From positions 248,001 to 312,000 of the forward strand of contig NC_007498.2 in the NCBI RefSeq assembly GCF_000012885.1: DNA of 64,000 nucleotides, in the 5' to 3' direction. The position numbers were made by a program, and so were the translations under genes. Position 1 is the stretch's first letter, and the number at the start of each line of letters is the position of its first letter. The DNA comes from Syntrophotalea carbinolica DSM 2380 (GTDB lineage: Bacteria; Desulfobacterota; Desulfuromonadia; Desulfuromonadales; Syntrophotaleaceae). Positions 9,394-18,735 of this stretch are shown here, one piece after another. Below the pieces are notes generated by a model, which had not been told where the DNA came from, made no database searches, and saw only the letters and a program-made list of their open reading frames with translations.

Positions 9394-10887
9394 ATGCAAA
9401 TCGTTGTTGGCTGTATGCCCGCTTTGACCTTGAAGACCGACTGCTTGATGCTTGGCGTCTGGCAGGATCGCACCGATACGCCGCTTCTCAAGGAGCTTGA
9501 TACTGCCTTGCATGGTGCTTTAGGGCAATCCGTCGACAGCAAAGCTTTCGTCGGCAAGGAAGGTGAAACCCTGCTGTTTCAGACCGGTGCCGGGCTGCCG
9601 GCGGCACGCGTGTTGCTGATCGGCCTGGGGGCGTATGCGCAAGCGGATTGCGGAGCTATGCGCAGGGGGGCCGCCGAGGGTGCTCGGGTGTTGCAGCAGC
9701 AACGTGTCAAGCGGGCCGGTCTGGCTTTGTCGGAAGCGCCGGCAGGCCTGCCGTTGACGCAGGCCGTGCAGGTTTTGGTCGAGGGCCTGCTTCTTGCCTC
9801 GTATCGGTTTGACCGGTTTCTTACACAAAAACGGGAAGATTTGCCCCCCCTGCTTGAAACGCTTGATATTTTGATCGCAGATCAGGGTAGCCTCGAAGGT
9901 GTTGCCGCCGCCGTCGAGAGGGCGCGGCATATCGGCCATGGCGTCGCCCTGGCTCGCGATCTGGTTAATCAGCCCGGGAATGTCAAGTCCCCCGAGTTTT
10001 TAGCCGAGCGGGCTCGACAGCTGGCCGGAGAATGTGGTTTGTCCTGTACGGTGTTGGAACAGGAGCAGCTTGAACGCGAAGGGTTCGGCGCCCTCCTTGC
10101 GGTGGCCCAGGGCAGCGCGCGTCCGCCGCGGCTGATTGTGCTCGAGTATCGCGGCGGGGCTCCGGACGAGAAGCCTCTGGCGCTGGTCGGCAAGGGGGTG
10201 GTGTTCGATTCCGGCGGTATTTCCCTGAAACCGGGGGAAAAGATGGATGAGATGAAGATGGATATGGCCGGAGCCGCAGCGGTTTTCGGGGCGATGTCGG
10301 CCGCGGCCGGTCTGCGGCTGCCCGTCAACCTGGTTGCCATCGTGCCTGCGGTGGAGAATCTGCCCTCCGCATCCGCCTATCGCCCCGGCGATATTATCAC
10401 ATCTTTGTCCGGGCGTACCATCGAGGTTCTCAATACCGACGCCGAGGGGCGTTTGATCCTTGCCGATGCTTTGACCTATGCCGGTCGTTTTGAACCGCGC
10501 GCCGTCATCGATCTGGCGACCTTGACCGGGGCCTGTATTATCGCCCTCGGCCACGAGGCTTCCGCGGTCTTCAGTAATCGCGACGAGCTGGCGCGGAACC
10601 TGATTCGGGCCGGTGAAACCAGCCGGGAGCGCCTCTGGCAATTGCCCTTGTGGGACAGTTACGACAAGCAGATCAAAAGCGAGATCGCCGATATGAAAAA
10701 CACCGGAGGCCGGCCTGCGGGTACCATTACCGCGGCTGCTTTTCTGCAGCGGTTTGTTCCTGACTGTCCATGGGCTCACATCGACATCGCCGGTACGGCC
10801 TGGGAGGCTAAGGGCACGGCCCTTTGTCCCAGGGGCGGCACGGGGGTCGGCGTGCGTCTGTTGATCGATCTTCTGGAGCAGGAATGA
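9394..10887 (+). CDS. pepA: Leucyl aminopeptidase (M17)
   Basis: 497-residue cytosolic aminopeptidase. The C-terminal catalytic domain has the M17 metal-binding elements: VGKGVVFDSGGISLKP with MDEMKMDMAGAA, and the family signature NTDAEGRLILADAL near residue 345. It releases N-terminal amino acids from peptides using two metal ions. ATG at 9394 (MQIVVG) is nine bases after an AGGA; an ATG at 9388 is only three bases from it and less likely. Length is normal for PepA. Confidence 0.93.
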   Translation: MQIVVGCMPALTLKTDCLMLGVWQDRTDTPLLKELDTALHGALGQSVDSKAFVGKEGETLLFQTGAGLPAARVLLIGLGAYAQADCGAMRRGAAEGARVLQQQRVKRAGLALSEAPAGLPLTQAVQVLVEGLLLASYRFDRFLTQKREDLPPLLETLDILIADQGSLEGVAAAVERARHIGHGVALARDLVNQPGNVKSPEFLAERARQLAGECGLSCTVLEQEQLEREGFGALLAVAQGSARPPRLIVLEYRGGAPDEKPLALVGKGVVFDSGGISLKPGEKMDEMKMDMAGAAAVFGAMSAAAGLRLPVNLVAIVPAVENLPSASAYRPGDIITSLSGRTIEVLNTDAEGRLILADALTYAGRFEPRAVIDLATLTGACIIALGHEASAVFSNRDELARNLIRAGETSRERLWQLPLWDSYDKQIKSEIADMKNTGGRPAGTITAAAFLQRFVPDCPWAHIDIAGTAWEAKGTALCPRGGTGVGVRLLIDLLEQE

Positions 10888-11183
10888 TTCCTTTTTCAAA
10901 AGGCGGATAGTACGGACGCTCTGTCGGTCCGGGGATGGTGCAATGTCTTGGATTTTTTCGCGCTGGCGGCAAAAAAAGGCTTGAAATCCAAAAAAATGCC
11001 GTCCGGCGTTTGCGCACCCGGCAACCCTGTGTTATTAGGTTTTGCTGATTATGCCTCTCCTATGGGTCGGGCATGGCCGCATACCGGGGCCTCGGCGGAC
11101 ATGTGCGGGGAGTGGGAACCTGGAAAAAAGAGGTCCGGATTTCGAGCCGGCAGGGCCGGAAACAACGGAAGGAGCAAGCAGGT
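10888..11183. other. 296-bp spacer upstream of the cold-shock gene
   Basis: No gene is supported here. The stretch is GC-rich with several short inverted repeats (for example CGGAC/GTCCG soon after pepA, and CCGG-rich arms near 11080-11160), so it may form a structured long 5' leader for the cold-shock mRNA, as is known for cspA-type genes, or hold a small RNA. I could not match it to a known RNA family. Confidence 0.35.
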
Positions 11184-11384
11184 ATGATTCAGGGTACGGT
11201 TAAGTGGTTCAACGATGCCAAAGGTTACGGTTTTATCACCCAGGATGACGGTCCCGATGTTTTTGTGCATTACTCCGCCATTCAGGTCGACGGGTACAAG
11301 TCTCTCAATGAAGGCGAACGGGTCAGCTTCGAAGTCAGCCAGGGCAGCAAGGGGCCGCAGGCCTCCAACGTAGCCAAAGTTTGA
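11184..11384 (+). CDS. Cold-shock domain protein
   Basis: 66-residue single cold-shock domain, [18 protein letters not shown]..., with both nucleic-acid-binding motifs: RNP1 (KGYGFI) at about residues 14-19 and RNP2 (DVFVHYSAI) at about 28-36. Such proteins bind single-stranded RNA or DNA and act as RNA chaperones. A strong ribosome binding site (GGAAGGAG) precedes the ATG, and a clear intrinsic terminator follows 22 bp after the stop, so it is a single-gene transcript. Confidence 0.95.
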   Translation: MIQGTVKWFNDAKGYGFITQDDGPDVFVHYSAIQVDGYKSLNEGERVSFEVSQGSKGPQASNVAKV

Positions 11385-11406
11385 TCCTTCCGATTTTAGC
11401 TTACCG

Positions 11407-11438
11407 GGCTCCGCATGCATGTGCGGAGCCTTTTTTTT
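11407..11438 (+). terminator. Intrinsic terminator of the cold-shock gene
   Basis: Perfect 9-bp stem GGCTCCGCA (11407-11415)/TGCGGAGCC (11422-11430) followed by eight T. Confidence 0.92.
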
Positions 11439-11586
11439 GGGGGCAATGCCGACAATTTGCAGGGAAAACACCCTGAATCTTGACTTTCTCCGGGGGGATT
11501 GATAGTTTCACTGTTTGGTGATTTTTATCAATCGTCCAGACCCGTTACCGGACCTGATTCTCCCGGAAAGGATATGTACATTGCCC

Positions 11587-12873
11587 ATGAACCGCAAAAT
11601 AACCGTCCCGGAAGCCATGCTGCCGAGGGGGGTCAAGGACTTTCTGCCCAACAAGGCCGCCAAGCTCGAGTATCTCAAACAGTCCCTCAAGGATGTTTTT
11701 CATCGCTGGGCCTTTCGCCCCATCATGCCGCCCACCCTGGAATACCTGGATGTACTCGAACGTGGTCTGGGTGCGGGGCTGCGCGACAAAACCTTTCGTT
11801 TCGATGATCGGCAAAATGGCAAGCTGGTGGCCTTTTGTCCGGATATCACGCCCCAGGTAGCCCGGATCGTCGCTACCCGAATGAAGGGCGCTCCCCTGCC
11901 TCAGCGCCTTTGCTATAACGGTAAGGTTCTGCGTCATACCGAACAGCAGGCCGGCAAAGATCGGGAGATCATACAGTCCGGAGTGGAATTGATAGGTTTG
12001 CAGGGGCCCGAGGCCGATGCCGAGATGATCGCCATGGCGATCGAATGCCTGCAATCGCTCGGCGCCACCGAGTTTACCGTCGACATAGGCCAGGTGGAGT
12101 TTTTCCATGGGGTGATGGATGGCCTGAACCTTCCTGCGCCACAGGCCCTGGCAGTACAGCAGGCGATTGCGCGCAAAGACGCATCGGGTCTTTCGGAGCT
12201 GTTGTCGGAGCTTTCGCTTGACGATCGCAAATACGCAGAGGTCATGGCTTTGCCGCGCCTGTTCGGCGGGCGTGAAGTCCTCGACCGGGCTGCGGACATC
12301 GTGGTTAACGACCGCTCGCGCCGGGCCTTGGAAAATCTGCGTCAGATACTTGCGGTCCTCGAAGCTTACGGCGTAGAGGAGCATGTGACGTTTGACCTCG
12401 GGGAGTTGCGTGGTCTTGGCTACCACACCGGCGTAACCTTTCAGGGCTTTCTCAGCGGGATGGGTACGGCTGTCTGCTCGGGGGGGCGTTACGATACCCT
12501 CACGGCACGTTACGGCATGGATGCGCCGGCCACGGGGTTTGCCTTTAATCTGCTCAATCTGCTGATGGCTCTCGACCGGACCCTCGAAAGCGCCGCTGTT
12601 CAGCCTTTTGATGTCATGATTCTGCAAAGCGGGCCGGACAAGCGTGCAGCGCAGAGCCTGGCGCGTGCCCTGCGCGATCAGGGCTATGCCTGTGCCCGCG
12701 ATATTATTGAACGTTCTCTGCAGGACAGCCTCGATTATGGCCGGAAAATGCATTTCCGCCATGTTATGGTGGTGGCGGACCAGGCAGGCGACGTGCGGCT
12801 GATACGGCTCGCCGACGGCAGCGAACAAACGATTTCCCTGCAAGCGGTTCTCGCTGGAGAATTTCGCCTGTAA
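11587..12873 (+). CDS. hisZ: ATP phosphoribosyltransferase regulatory subunit (HisZ)
   Basis: 428-residue HisRS-like paralogue. N-terminal LPRGVKDFLPNKAAKLEYL and the class II core (FCPDITPQVARIVATRM, LCYNGKVLRH, QSGVELIG) resemble histidyl-tRNA synthetase, as does GGRYDTLTARYG. HisZ pairs with short-form HisG in the first step of histidine synthesis. No hisG is nearby; the gene instead precedes purA by 21 bp, an arrangement I recall from Geobacter-type genomes. ATG 11587 is chosen; TTG 11581 is closer to the AAAGGA. HisRS itself cannot be fully excluded, but the dimer-interface and anticodon-domain sequence fits HisZ better. Confidence 0.8.
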   Translation: MNRKITVPEAMLPRGVKDFLPNKAAKLEYLKQSLKDVFHRWAFRPIMPPTLEYLDVLERGLGAGLRDKTFRFDDRQNGKLVAFCPDITPQVARIVATRMKGAPLPQRLCYNGKVLRHTEQQAGKDREIIQSGVELIGLQGPEADAEMIAMAIECLQSLGATEFTVDIGQVEFFHGVMDGLNLPAPQALAVQQAIARKDASGLSELLSELSLDDRKYAEVMALPRLFGGREVLDRAADIVVNDRSRRALENLRQILAVLEAYGVEEHVTFDLGELRGLGYHTGVTFQGFLSGMGTAVCSGGRYDTLTARYGMDAPATGFAFNLLNLLMALDRTLESAAVQPFDVMILQSGPDKRAAQSLARALRDQGYACARDIIERSLQDSLDYGRKMHFRHVMVVADQAGDVRLIRLADGSEQTISLQAVLAGEFRL

Positions 12874-12876
12874 TAG

Positions 12877-14190
<1,314 letters not shown>

Positions 14191-14284
14191 GGTGAAATAA
14201 GGTAGAAATCTGATCATTCGGTGGCAATGAGCGAGGCCTTTTCACGGTTGAGAAAAATTAATCGTGCCATCGCGAAAAAAAAGG

Positions 14285-14313
14285 TTGACTCGCTGAGAGC
14301 TTTCACGTATAAA
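14285..14313 (+). promoter_or_regulatory. Sigma-70-type promoter of tRNA-Lys/Glu copy 1
   Basis: TTGACT (14285-14290), 17-bp spacer, TATAAA (14308-14313), 17 bp before the mature tRNA-Lys 5' end. Identical boxes and spacing precede the second copy. Confidence 0.85.
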
Positions 14314-14330
14314 GTGGCCTCCGTCGCAAG

Positions 14331-14406
14331 GAGCCGCTAGCTCAGTTGGTAGAGCATCTGACTTTTAATCAGATGGTCGTAGGTTCGATCCCTACGCGGC
14401 TCACCA
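14331..14406 (+). tRNA. tRNA-Lys (anticodon TTT), copy 1
   Basis: 76-nt cloverleaf: acceptor GAGCCGC/GCGGCTC, D-arm GCTCAGTTGGTAGAGC, anticodon loop CTTTTAA flanked by TCTGA/TCAGA, T-arm GTAGG-TTCGATC-CCTAC, and encoded CCA. Differs from copy 2 in two T-loop bases. Confidence 0.97.
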
Positions 14407-14411
14407 TTTAA

Positions 14412-14489
14412 GTCCCTATCGTCTAGCCTGGCCTAGGACACCGCCCTTTCACGGCGGCGACGGGGGTTCGAATCCCCCTGGGGACGCCA
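14412..14489 (+). tRNA. tRNA-Glu (anticodon TTC), copy 1
   Basis: 78-nt tRNA: acceptor GTCCCTA pairing with the 3' GGGGAC, anticodon stem CCGCC/GGCGG with loop CTTTCAC, T-arm GGGGGTTCGAATCCCCC and encoded CCA. Five bases after tRNA-Lys, in the same transcript. Confidence 0.96.
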
Positions 14490-14496
14490 AAGTCAA

Positions 14497-14527
14497 CAGC
14501 CCCACTGCCCACGCGGTAGTGGGGCTG
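14497..14527 (+). terminator. Hairpin after tRNA-Glu copy 1
   Basis: 13-bp stem CAGCCCCACTGCC (14497-14509)/GGTAGTGGGGCTG (14515-14527). Only a short T-containing tail follows, so it is a weak intrinsic terminator or a 3'-processing barrier. The homologous hairpin in copy 2 keeps pairing through matched changes. Confidence 0.7.
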
Positions 14528-14582
14528 TCTGCATATGCGCTTTGCTGTAATGCTGCAGCGATCACTTTTTGGGAAGGGTTGT

Positions 14583-15041
14583 ATGTCCGAATCCCGCTCC
14601 ATGGTGGAGATTTTCAGCGATGGTGCCTGTTCCGGCAATCCGGGGCCTGGCGGTTTCGGTACCCTGTTGCGGTGCGGCGAACGTGTTCGCGAACTGTCGG
14701 GTTTCGATCCTGAAACGACCAACAACCGCATGGAATTGCTTGGCGCCATTGCCGGGCTGGAAGCTCTTACCCGGCCTTGTCGGGTGCGTTTGACTACCGA
14801 TTCCCAGTATGTCTGCAAGGGGATGACGGAGTGGATTCACGGCTGGCAAAAAAAAGGTTGGAAAAACTCCAAAAAAGAAGACGTCGCCAATCGTGACCTC
14901 TGGGAGCGGTTGCTGGTGCTTGTCTCCAAACATGAAGTCAGCTGGCACTGGGTGCGTGGCCATGCCGGGCATGCGGAAAACGAACGTTGCGACGAGCTTG
15001 CCCGTCAGGCTATCGCCGATGGTTGTTCCTCCGTTGTTTGA
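14583..15041 (+). CDS. rnhA: Ribonuclease HI
   Basis: 152 residues. Catalytic acidic residues are visible in [14 protein letters not shown] (first Asp), NRMELLGAI (Glu), TTDSQYV (Asp) and the C-terminal [14 protein letters not shown] (Asp). It cleaves the RNA strand of RNA-DNA hybrids. The ATG follows GGGAAGGG at a proper distance. The gene is wedged between the two tRNA-Lys/Glu copies, 56 bp after the hairpin of copy 1 and just before the promoter of copy 2. Confidence 0.96.
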   Translation: MSESRSMVEIFSDGACSGNPGPGGFGTLLRCGERVRELSGFDPETTNNRMELLGAIAGLEALTRPCRVRLTTDSQYVCKGMTEWIHGWQKKGWKNSKKEDVANRDLWERLLVLVSKHEVSWHWVRGHAGHAENERCDELARQAIADGCSSVV

Positions 15042-15078
15042 TTTTTTTCTTGTCGGCTGGAAACTCTCATCTTAAAGG

Positions 15079-15107
15079 TTGACTCGCCGAGAGCTTTCGC
15101 GTATAAA
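15079..15107 (+). promoter_or_regulatory. Sigma-70-type promoter of tRNA-Lys/Glu copy 2
   Basis: TTGACT (15079-15084), 17-bp spacer, TATAAA (15102-15107), as in copy 1. Confidence 0.85.
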
Positions 15108-15124
15108 GTGGCCTCCGTCGCAAG

Positions 15125-15200
15125 GAGCCGCTAGCTCAGTTGGTAGAGCATCTGACTTTTAATCAGATGGTCGTAGGTTCGAATCCTACGCGGCTCACCA
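15125..15200 (+). tRNA. tRNA-Lys (anticodon TTT), copy 2
   Basis: 76-nt tRNA as in copy 1 except for the T-loop (TTCGAAT instead of TTCGATC). CCA encoded. Confidence 0.97.
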
Positions 15201-15205
15201 TTTAA

Positions 15206-15283
15206 GTCCCTATCGTCTAGCCTGGCCTAGGACACCGCCCTTTCACGGCGGCGACGGGGGTTCGAATCCCCCTGGGGACGCCA
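15206..15283 (+). tRNA. tRNA-Glu (anticodon TTC), copy 2
   Basis: 78-nt tRNA identical in sequence to copy 1, five bases downstream of tRNA-Lys. CCA encoded. Confidence 0.96.
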
Positions 15284-15290
15284 AAATAAA

Positions 15291-15321
15291 CAGCCCCACC
15301 GCCTATTCGGCGGTGGGGCTG
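15291..15321 (+). terminator. Hairpin after tRNA-Glu copy 2
   Basis: 13-bp perfect stem CAGCCCCACCGCC (15291-15303)/GGCGGTGGGGCTG (15309-15321). Matched substitutions relative to copy 1 (ACTGCC/GGTAGT against ACCGCC/GGCGGT) preserve the stem. Confidence 0.7.
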
Positions 15322-15341
15322 TCTTCGTTAAAAGTCCCACC

Positions 15342-15370
15342 TTGGATATCCTTTAAAACTGTGTTATTCT
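15342..15370 (+). promoter_or_regulatory. Candidate promoter of the nuo operon
   Basis: TTGGAT (15342-15347), 17-bp spacer, TATTCT (15365-15370), 51 bp before the nuoA start and just after the tRNA-Glu hairpin. Each box matches consensus at four of six positions. Confidence 0.4.
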
Positions 15371-15420
15371 TGGCGATATTTACTGTTGGTTCAGTCTTGA
15401 CTGTCCGAGGGGAAGACCGC

Positions 15421-15846
15421 ATGGTTTCAGAACATATCTCCACGCAACAGGTCGGCCCTGACGCACTGTTTTCGCCTCTGGGTTGGGACCTTCTGGCCTT
15501 GGCCCTCTACGTTGCTCTGGCTTGTATCATTGTCGTCAGCCTGCTGCTGGCGGCCCGTTTTCTGGGTCATCGCAGTCGCACCCCCCTTAAAAACCTGCCC
15601 TATGAATGCGGTGTGGAACCGACCGGCCCCGCCCGGCCGGGTTATCCCGTTCCTTTTTATCTGACTGCCATCTTTTTCGTGGTCTTCGATGTCGAGGTGG
15701 CGTTCATTGCATCCTGGGCGGTGGCCTACGATCTGCTGGGTTGGGCCGGTCTTGCGCAAATCGCTTTTTTCATCATTACCTTGCTGGTCGCGCTGATCTA
15801 TCTCTGGCGCCGGGGAGCCCTTGACTGGGGGCCGCAGCGCCGCTGA
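15421..15846 (+). CDS. nuoA: NADH-quinone oxidoreductase subunit A
   Basis: 141 residues with three membrane helices (about 25-47, 80-100, 108-130). The conserved NuoA loop is clear: LPYECGVEPTGPARPGYPV, then FYLTAIFFVVFDVEVAF. It is a small membrane subunit of complex I at the join between peripheral and membrane arms. ATG 15421 follows CCGAGGGGAAG; an upstream in-frame start at 15313 would lie in the tRNA hairpin and is rejected. It is the first gene of a complete nuo operon. Confidence 0.95.
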   Translation: MVSEHISTQQVGPDALFSPLGWDLLALALYVALACIIVVSLLLAARFLGHRSRTPLKNLPYECGVEPTGPARPGYPVPFYLTAIFFVVFDVEVAFIASWAVAYDLLGWAGLAQIAFFIITLLVALIYLWRRGALDWGPQRR

Positions 15847-15860
15847 GGATACTGTAACGG

Positions 15861-18245
15861 ATGAGCGAATCGATTCCTAAAAATATCATTCTTACGACCC
15901 TGGACGATGCCATCAACTGGGGACGAAAAAACAGCATGTGGCCCATGTTTTTCGGTCTGTCCTGTTGTTTTGTCGAGATGATGGGCAGCATGACGCCACG
16001 CTTCGACCTGGCGCGCTTCGGCGCCGAAGTGTTGCGCGGTACGCCGCGCGAGGCCGACCTGATGGTTATCGCCGGTACGCCGTTTAAAAAAATGGCGGCC
16101 AGCATGCTGCGTGTCTACGAGGAAATGGCCAACCCCAAGTGGGTGATCGCCATGGGCAGTTGCGCCAATTCCGGCGGCATGTACGATGTTTACAGCGTCA
16201 TGCAGGGGGTTAACCAGGTGCTCCCGGTGGATGTCTATATTCCCGGTTGCCCGCCGCGCCCGGAGGCTTTCATGCAGGGCCTGATGACGCTGCAGGAGAA
16301 GATTGCGCGGAAAGAGAGCCCCGCCAGGCCGGTGCTGAATCTGCGCGGTGGGAATGAGGGTACCACGGTACCGATCCTTATCGACGGTTCCAGTAAAACC
16401 CGGGATACCCGCGGGCCCGGATACGGCCATTGCCCTATTCGCGGAACGGCTCAGCAGCATCCCGACTTCAAGGGCCATCGCGCTGCCGGCATGTGGGGCC
16501 CGCCCCAGCCGAAAATCGCTTTCTCCGCGTCAACCGCACCGCTGCTGGAGCAGCTTCGGGAACGTTTCGGCGATGACGTTCGGCAGGAGGAAGGTGCCGA
16601 TATGCCGACGTTGGTGGCTGACCCCGCCCAGGTGCCGGAGTTGTTGCGGTTTCTCAAGCAGGACATCGATCAGCCGTATGAGCGCCTCGAGGATCTGACG
16701 GCCATCGACGAAACGGCACGCAGCCAGCGGCCCGCTCATGATCTGACGATGGTCTATCACCTGCTGTCGTTTGAGCGGGCAGGTTATCTGCGGGTCAAGG
16801 CGCCTTTGAGGAACGACCGGGCCGAAGTTCCCTCTATCACCGGGCTGTGGCCGGCAGCCAACTGGTACGAGCGCGAGGCCTTCGATATGTTCGGTGTTCG
16901 GTTCGCCGGTCATCCGGACCTGCGGCGGATTCTTATGCCGGAAGGCTGGCAGGGGCACCCGCTGCGCAAGTCTCATCCGAGCCGCGCCACCGATATGCCG
17001 CCATTTACCCGTGATACGGCCACGACCATGGTGCCGCCGGAGGGTTCCCATTTCTTCAGTAACCGGGCCCCGGTCGACAATCAGTCGCTGTCCATCCTCA
17101 ATCTGGGGCCCCAACACCCGGGGACGCATGGCATACTGCGGGTGATTCTGCAGCTGGCCGGCGAAGAGATCGTCGATCTCGATTCGGAAATCGGCTACCA
17201 TCACCGGGGCGCGGAGAAGATTGCCGAGCGCCAGCATTGGAACCAGTACATCCCTTATACCGATCGTATCGATTATCTGGCCGGATCGTTGAACAATCTG
17301 GCCTATCTGTATTCCGTGGAAACGCTGTGCGGGGTCGAAGTACCGCCGCGGGCCCGTTATATCCGCGTCCTGCTCAGCGAACTGTTCCGTATCGCCAGCC
17401 ACCTGGTATGGCTGGGAACTTTTGCCCACGATGTCGGCGCCATGACGCCGGTGTTCTACGCCTTCGACAGCCGCGAGAAGATTTTTGACATCATCGAGCT
17501 GATCACGGGTGGGCGCATGCATCCCGCCTGGTTCCGTATCGGTGGCGTGCCCGACGATCTGCCCGATGGCTGGCTGGCGGCGGTCGAAGCTTTTACCAGA
17601 GATTTCGAAGCTCGCATCGACGAGTTTGACCGTTTGCTCACCGGCGGCCCCATTTTCCGCGCACGCACCGAAGGTATCGGAACCGTCAGCCGGCAGCAGG
17701 CCGTTGAGCTGGGTTTCAGCGGTCCCAACCTGCGCGCCACCGGGCTGGCCTGGGACCTGCGCAAAAGCATGCCGTATGGCGGTTACGACGAGTTTGACTT
17801 CGATGTGGTTACGGCCGGGGGAGGAGACTGTTTCGCCCGCTACCTGGTGCGTCTCGGAGAGTTGCGTCAGAGTTTGCGTATTGTGCGCCAGGCTGCCGAG
17901 GGTATGCCGCAAGGGCGCTGGATAAGCGACCAATATCGGTATGCTTATCCCAAACGGGAGGATGGTCTGCAGGATATCGAAAGTCTTATTCATCACTTTC
18001 TGCATGTCAGTCGTGGCCCTGCGGCGCCCCGCGGCGAATGTTATCGGGCCATTGAATCGAGCAAAGGTGAATGCGGCTACTACGCCGTCAGCGATGGCGG
18101 TACCGGGGCCTATCGTCTGCGCATCCGCACGCCGAGTTTTCCCCACCTGCAGGCCTTGCCGCAGTTGAGTCGCGGCCGGTTGGTGGCTGATGTTATCACT
18201 ATCCTCGGCTCGCTCGACTATGTGCTTGCCGACCTGGACCGCTGA
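15861..18245 (+). CDS. nuoBCD: Fused NADH-quinone oxidoreductase subunit B/C/D
   Basis: 794 residues joining three complex I subunits in one chain. Residues ~1-155 are NuoB, with the N2 cluster ligands Cys35, Cys36, Cys101 (GSCANSGG) and Cys130 (PGCPPRP). Residues ~205-390 are NuoC ([11 protein letters not shown] at ~335, GHPLRKSHP). Residues ~410-794 are NuoD, from [15 protein letters not shown] through the quinone-site region [14 protein letters not shown] to the C-terminal [14 protein letters not shown] linker of about 50 residues joins B to C. The frame is open without interruption. CD fusions are common; the triple BCD fusion is rarer and I recall it from relatives in this order. Confidence 0.95.
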   Translation: MSESIPKNIILTTLDDAINWGRKNSMWPMFFGLSCCFVEMMGSMTPRFDLARFGAEVLRGTPREADLMVIAGTPFKKMAASMLRVYEEMANPKWVIAMGSCANSGGMYDVYSVMQGVNQVLPVDVYIPGCPPRPEAFMQGLMTLQEKIARKESPARPVLNLRGGNEGTTVPILIDGSSKTRDTRGPGYGHCPIRGTAQQHPDFKGHRAAGMWGPPQPKIAFSASTAPLLEQLRERFGDDVRQEEGADMPTLVADPAQVPELLRFLKQDIDQPYERLEDLTAIDETARSQRPAHDLTMVYHLLSFERAGYLRVKAPLRNDRAEVPSITGLWPAANWYEREAFDMFGVRFAGHPDLRRILMPEGWQGHPLRKSHPSRATDMPPFTRDTATTMVPPEGSHFFSNRAPVDNQSLSILNLGPQHPGTHGILRVILQLAGEEIVDLDSEIGYHHRGAEKIAERQHWNQYIPYTDRIDYLAGSLNNLAYLYSVETLCGVEVPPRARYIRVLLSELFRIASHLVWLGTFAHDVGAMTPVFYAFDSREKIFDIIELITGGRMHPAWFRIGGVPDDLPDGWLAAVEAFTRDFEARIDEFDRLLTGGPIFRARTEGIGTVSRQQAVELGFSGPNLRATGLAWDLRKSMPYGGYDEFDFDVVTAGGGDCFARYLVRLGELRQSLRIVRQAAEGMPQGRWISDQYRYAYPKREDGLQDIESLIHHFLHVSRGPAAPRGECYRAIESSKGECGYYAVSDGGTGAYRLRIRTPSFPHLQALPQLSRGRLVADVITILGSLDYVLADLDR

Positions 18246-18246
18246 T

Positions 18247-18735
18247 ATGGCGACAGTACTTTCGGAAAAACAGATCGCGCAGCTCAAGCGCCGCGTCAAG
18301 GAAACCCCCCATCCGCGAGAAATGGTGTTGGACGTGCTGCACGCCATTCAGGATGCCAACGGTTGGGTTTCCGACGAAGGCGTGGAGCTTGCCGCCATTA
18401 TCCTCGGGCTTTCGCCCTTGCAGGTCGAAGAAATCGCGACCTTTTACGACAAGATTTACCGTTGCCCCGTGGGGCGCAAGGTTATTCATGTCTGCGATTC
18501 CATCTGTTGCTGGAGCCGGGGCGGCGAGGCGCTTATGCTGCGGTTGCAGCAGTTGCTCGGTATTGCGCCGGGTGAAACCACCGCCGACGGTATGTTCACC
18601 TTGCTGCCGACCTGCTGTCTGGGAGCCTGCGGCGAAGCTCCGGCGGTACGTATCGGCAAGACCCTTTATGGTCAGGTTGCCCTGGAGCAGCTCGAGTCGA
18701 TTCTGGACAGCGAACGAACGGAGGTGGCGTCATGA
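18247..18735 (+). CDS. nuoE: NADH-quinone oxidoreductase subunit E
   Basis: 162 residues, thioredoxin-like [2Fe-2S] subunit of the NADH-oxidising module. Helical N-terminus, then ligands in VCDSICCW (a Cys-x4-Cys spacing can be read) and in TCCLGACGEAP (Cys-x3-Cys). The start lies immediately after the nuoBCD stop and the end overlaps nuoF, as in a tightly coupled operon. Confidence 0.95.
   Translation: MATVLSEKQIAQLKRRVKETPHPREMVLDVLHAIQDANGWVSDEGVELAAIILGLSPLQVEEIATFYDKIYRCPVGRKVIHVCDSICCWSRGGEALMLRLQQLLGIAPGETTADGMFTLLPTCCLGACGEAPAVRIGKTLYGQVALEQLESILDSERTEVAS

Larger units (their letters stand above)
14280..14527 (+). repeat. tRNA-Lys/tRNA-Glu duplication unit, copy 1
   Basis: 248-bp segment containing promoter, tRNA-Lys, tRNA-Glu and a strong hairpin. 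It aligns without gaps to 15074-15321 at a constant offset of 794 bp, including upstream and downstream noncoding parts. rnhA lies between the copies. Confidence 0.92.
15074..15321 (+). repeat. tRNA-Lys/tRNA-Glu duplication unit, copy 2
   Basis: Second 248-bp copy of the promoter-tRNA-tRNA-hairpin segment, collinear without indels with 14280-14527. Differences are point changes, including paired changes in the hairpin. Confidence 0.92.

Noticed and set aside
16530-18347. 605-codon minus-strand frame opposite nuoBCD
   Set aside because: Shadow of the real gene; composition and lack of motifs fit antisense translation.
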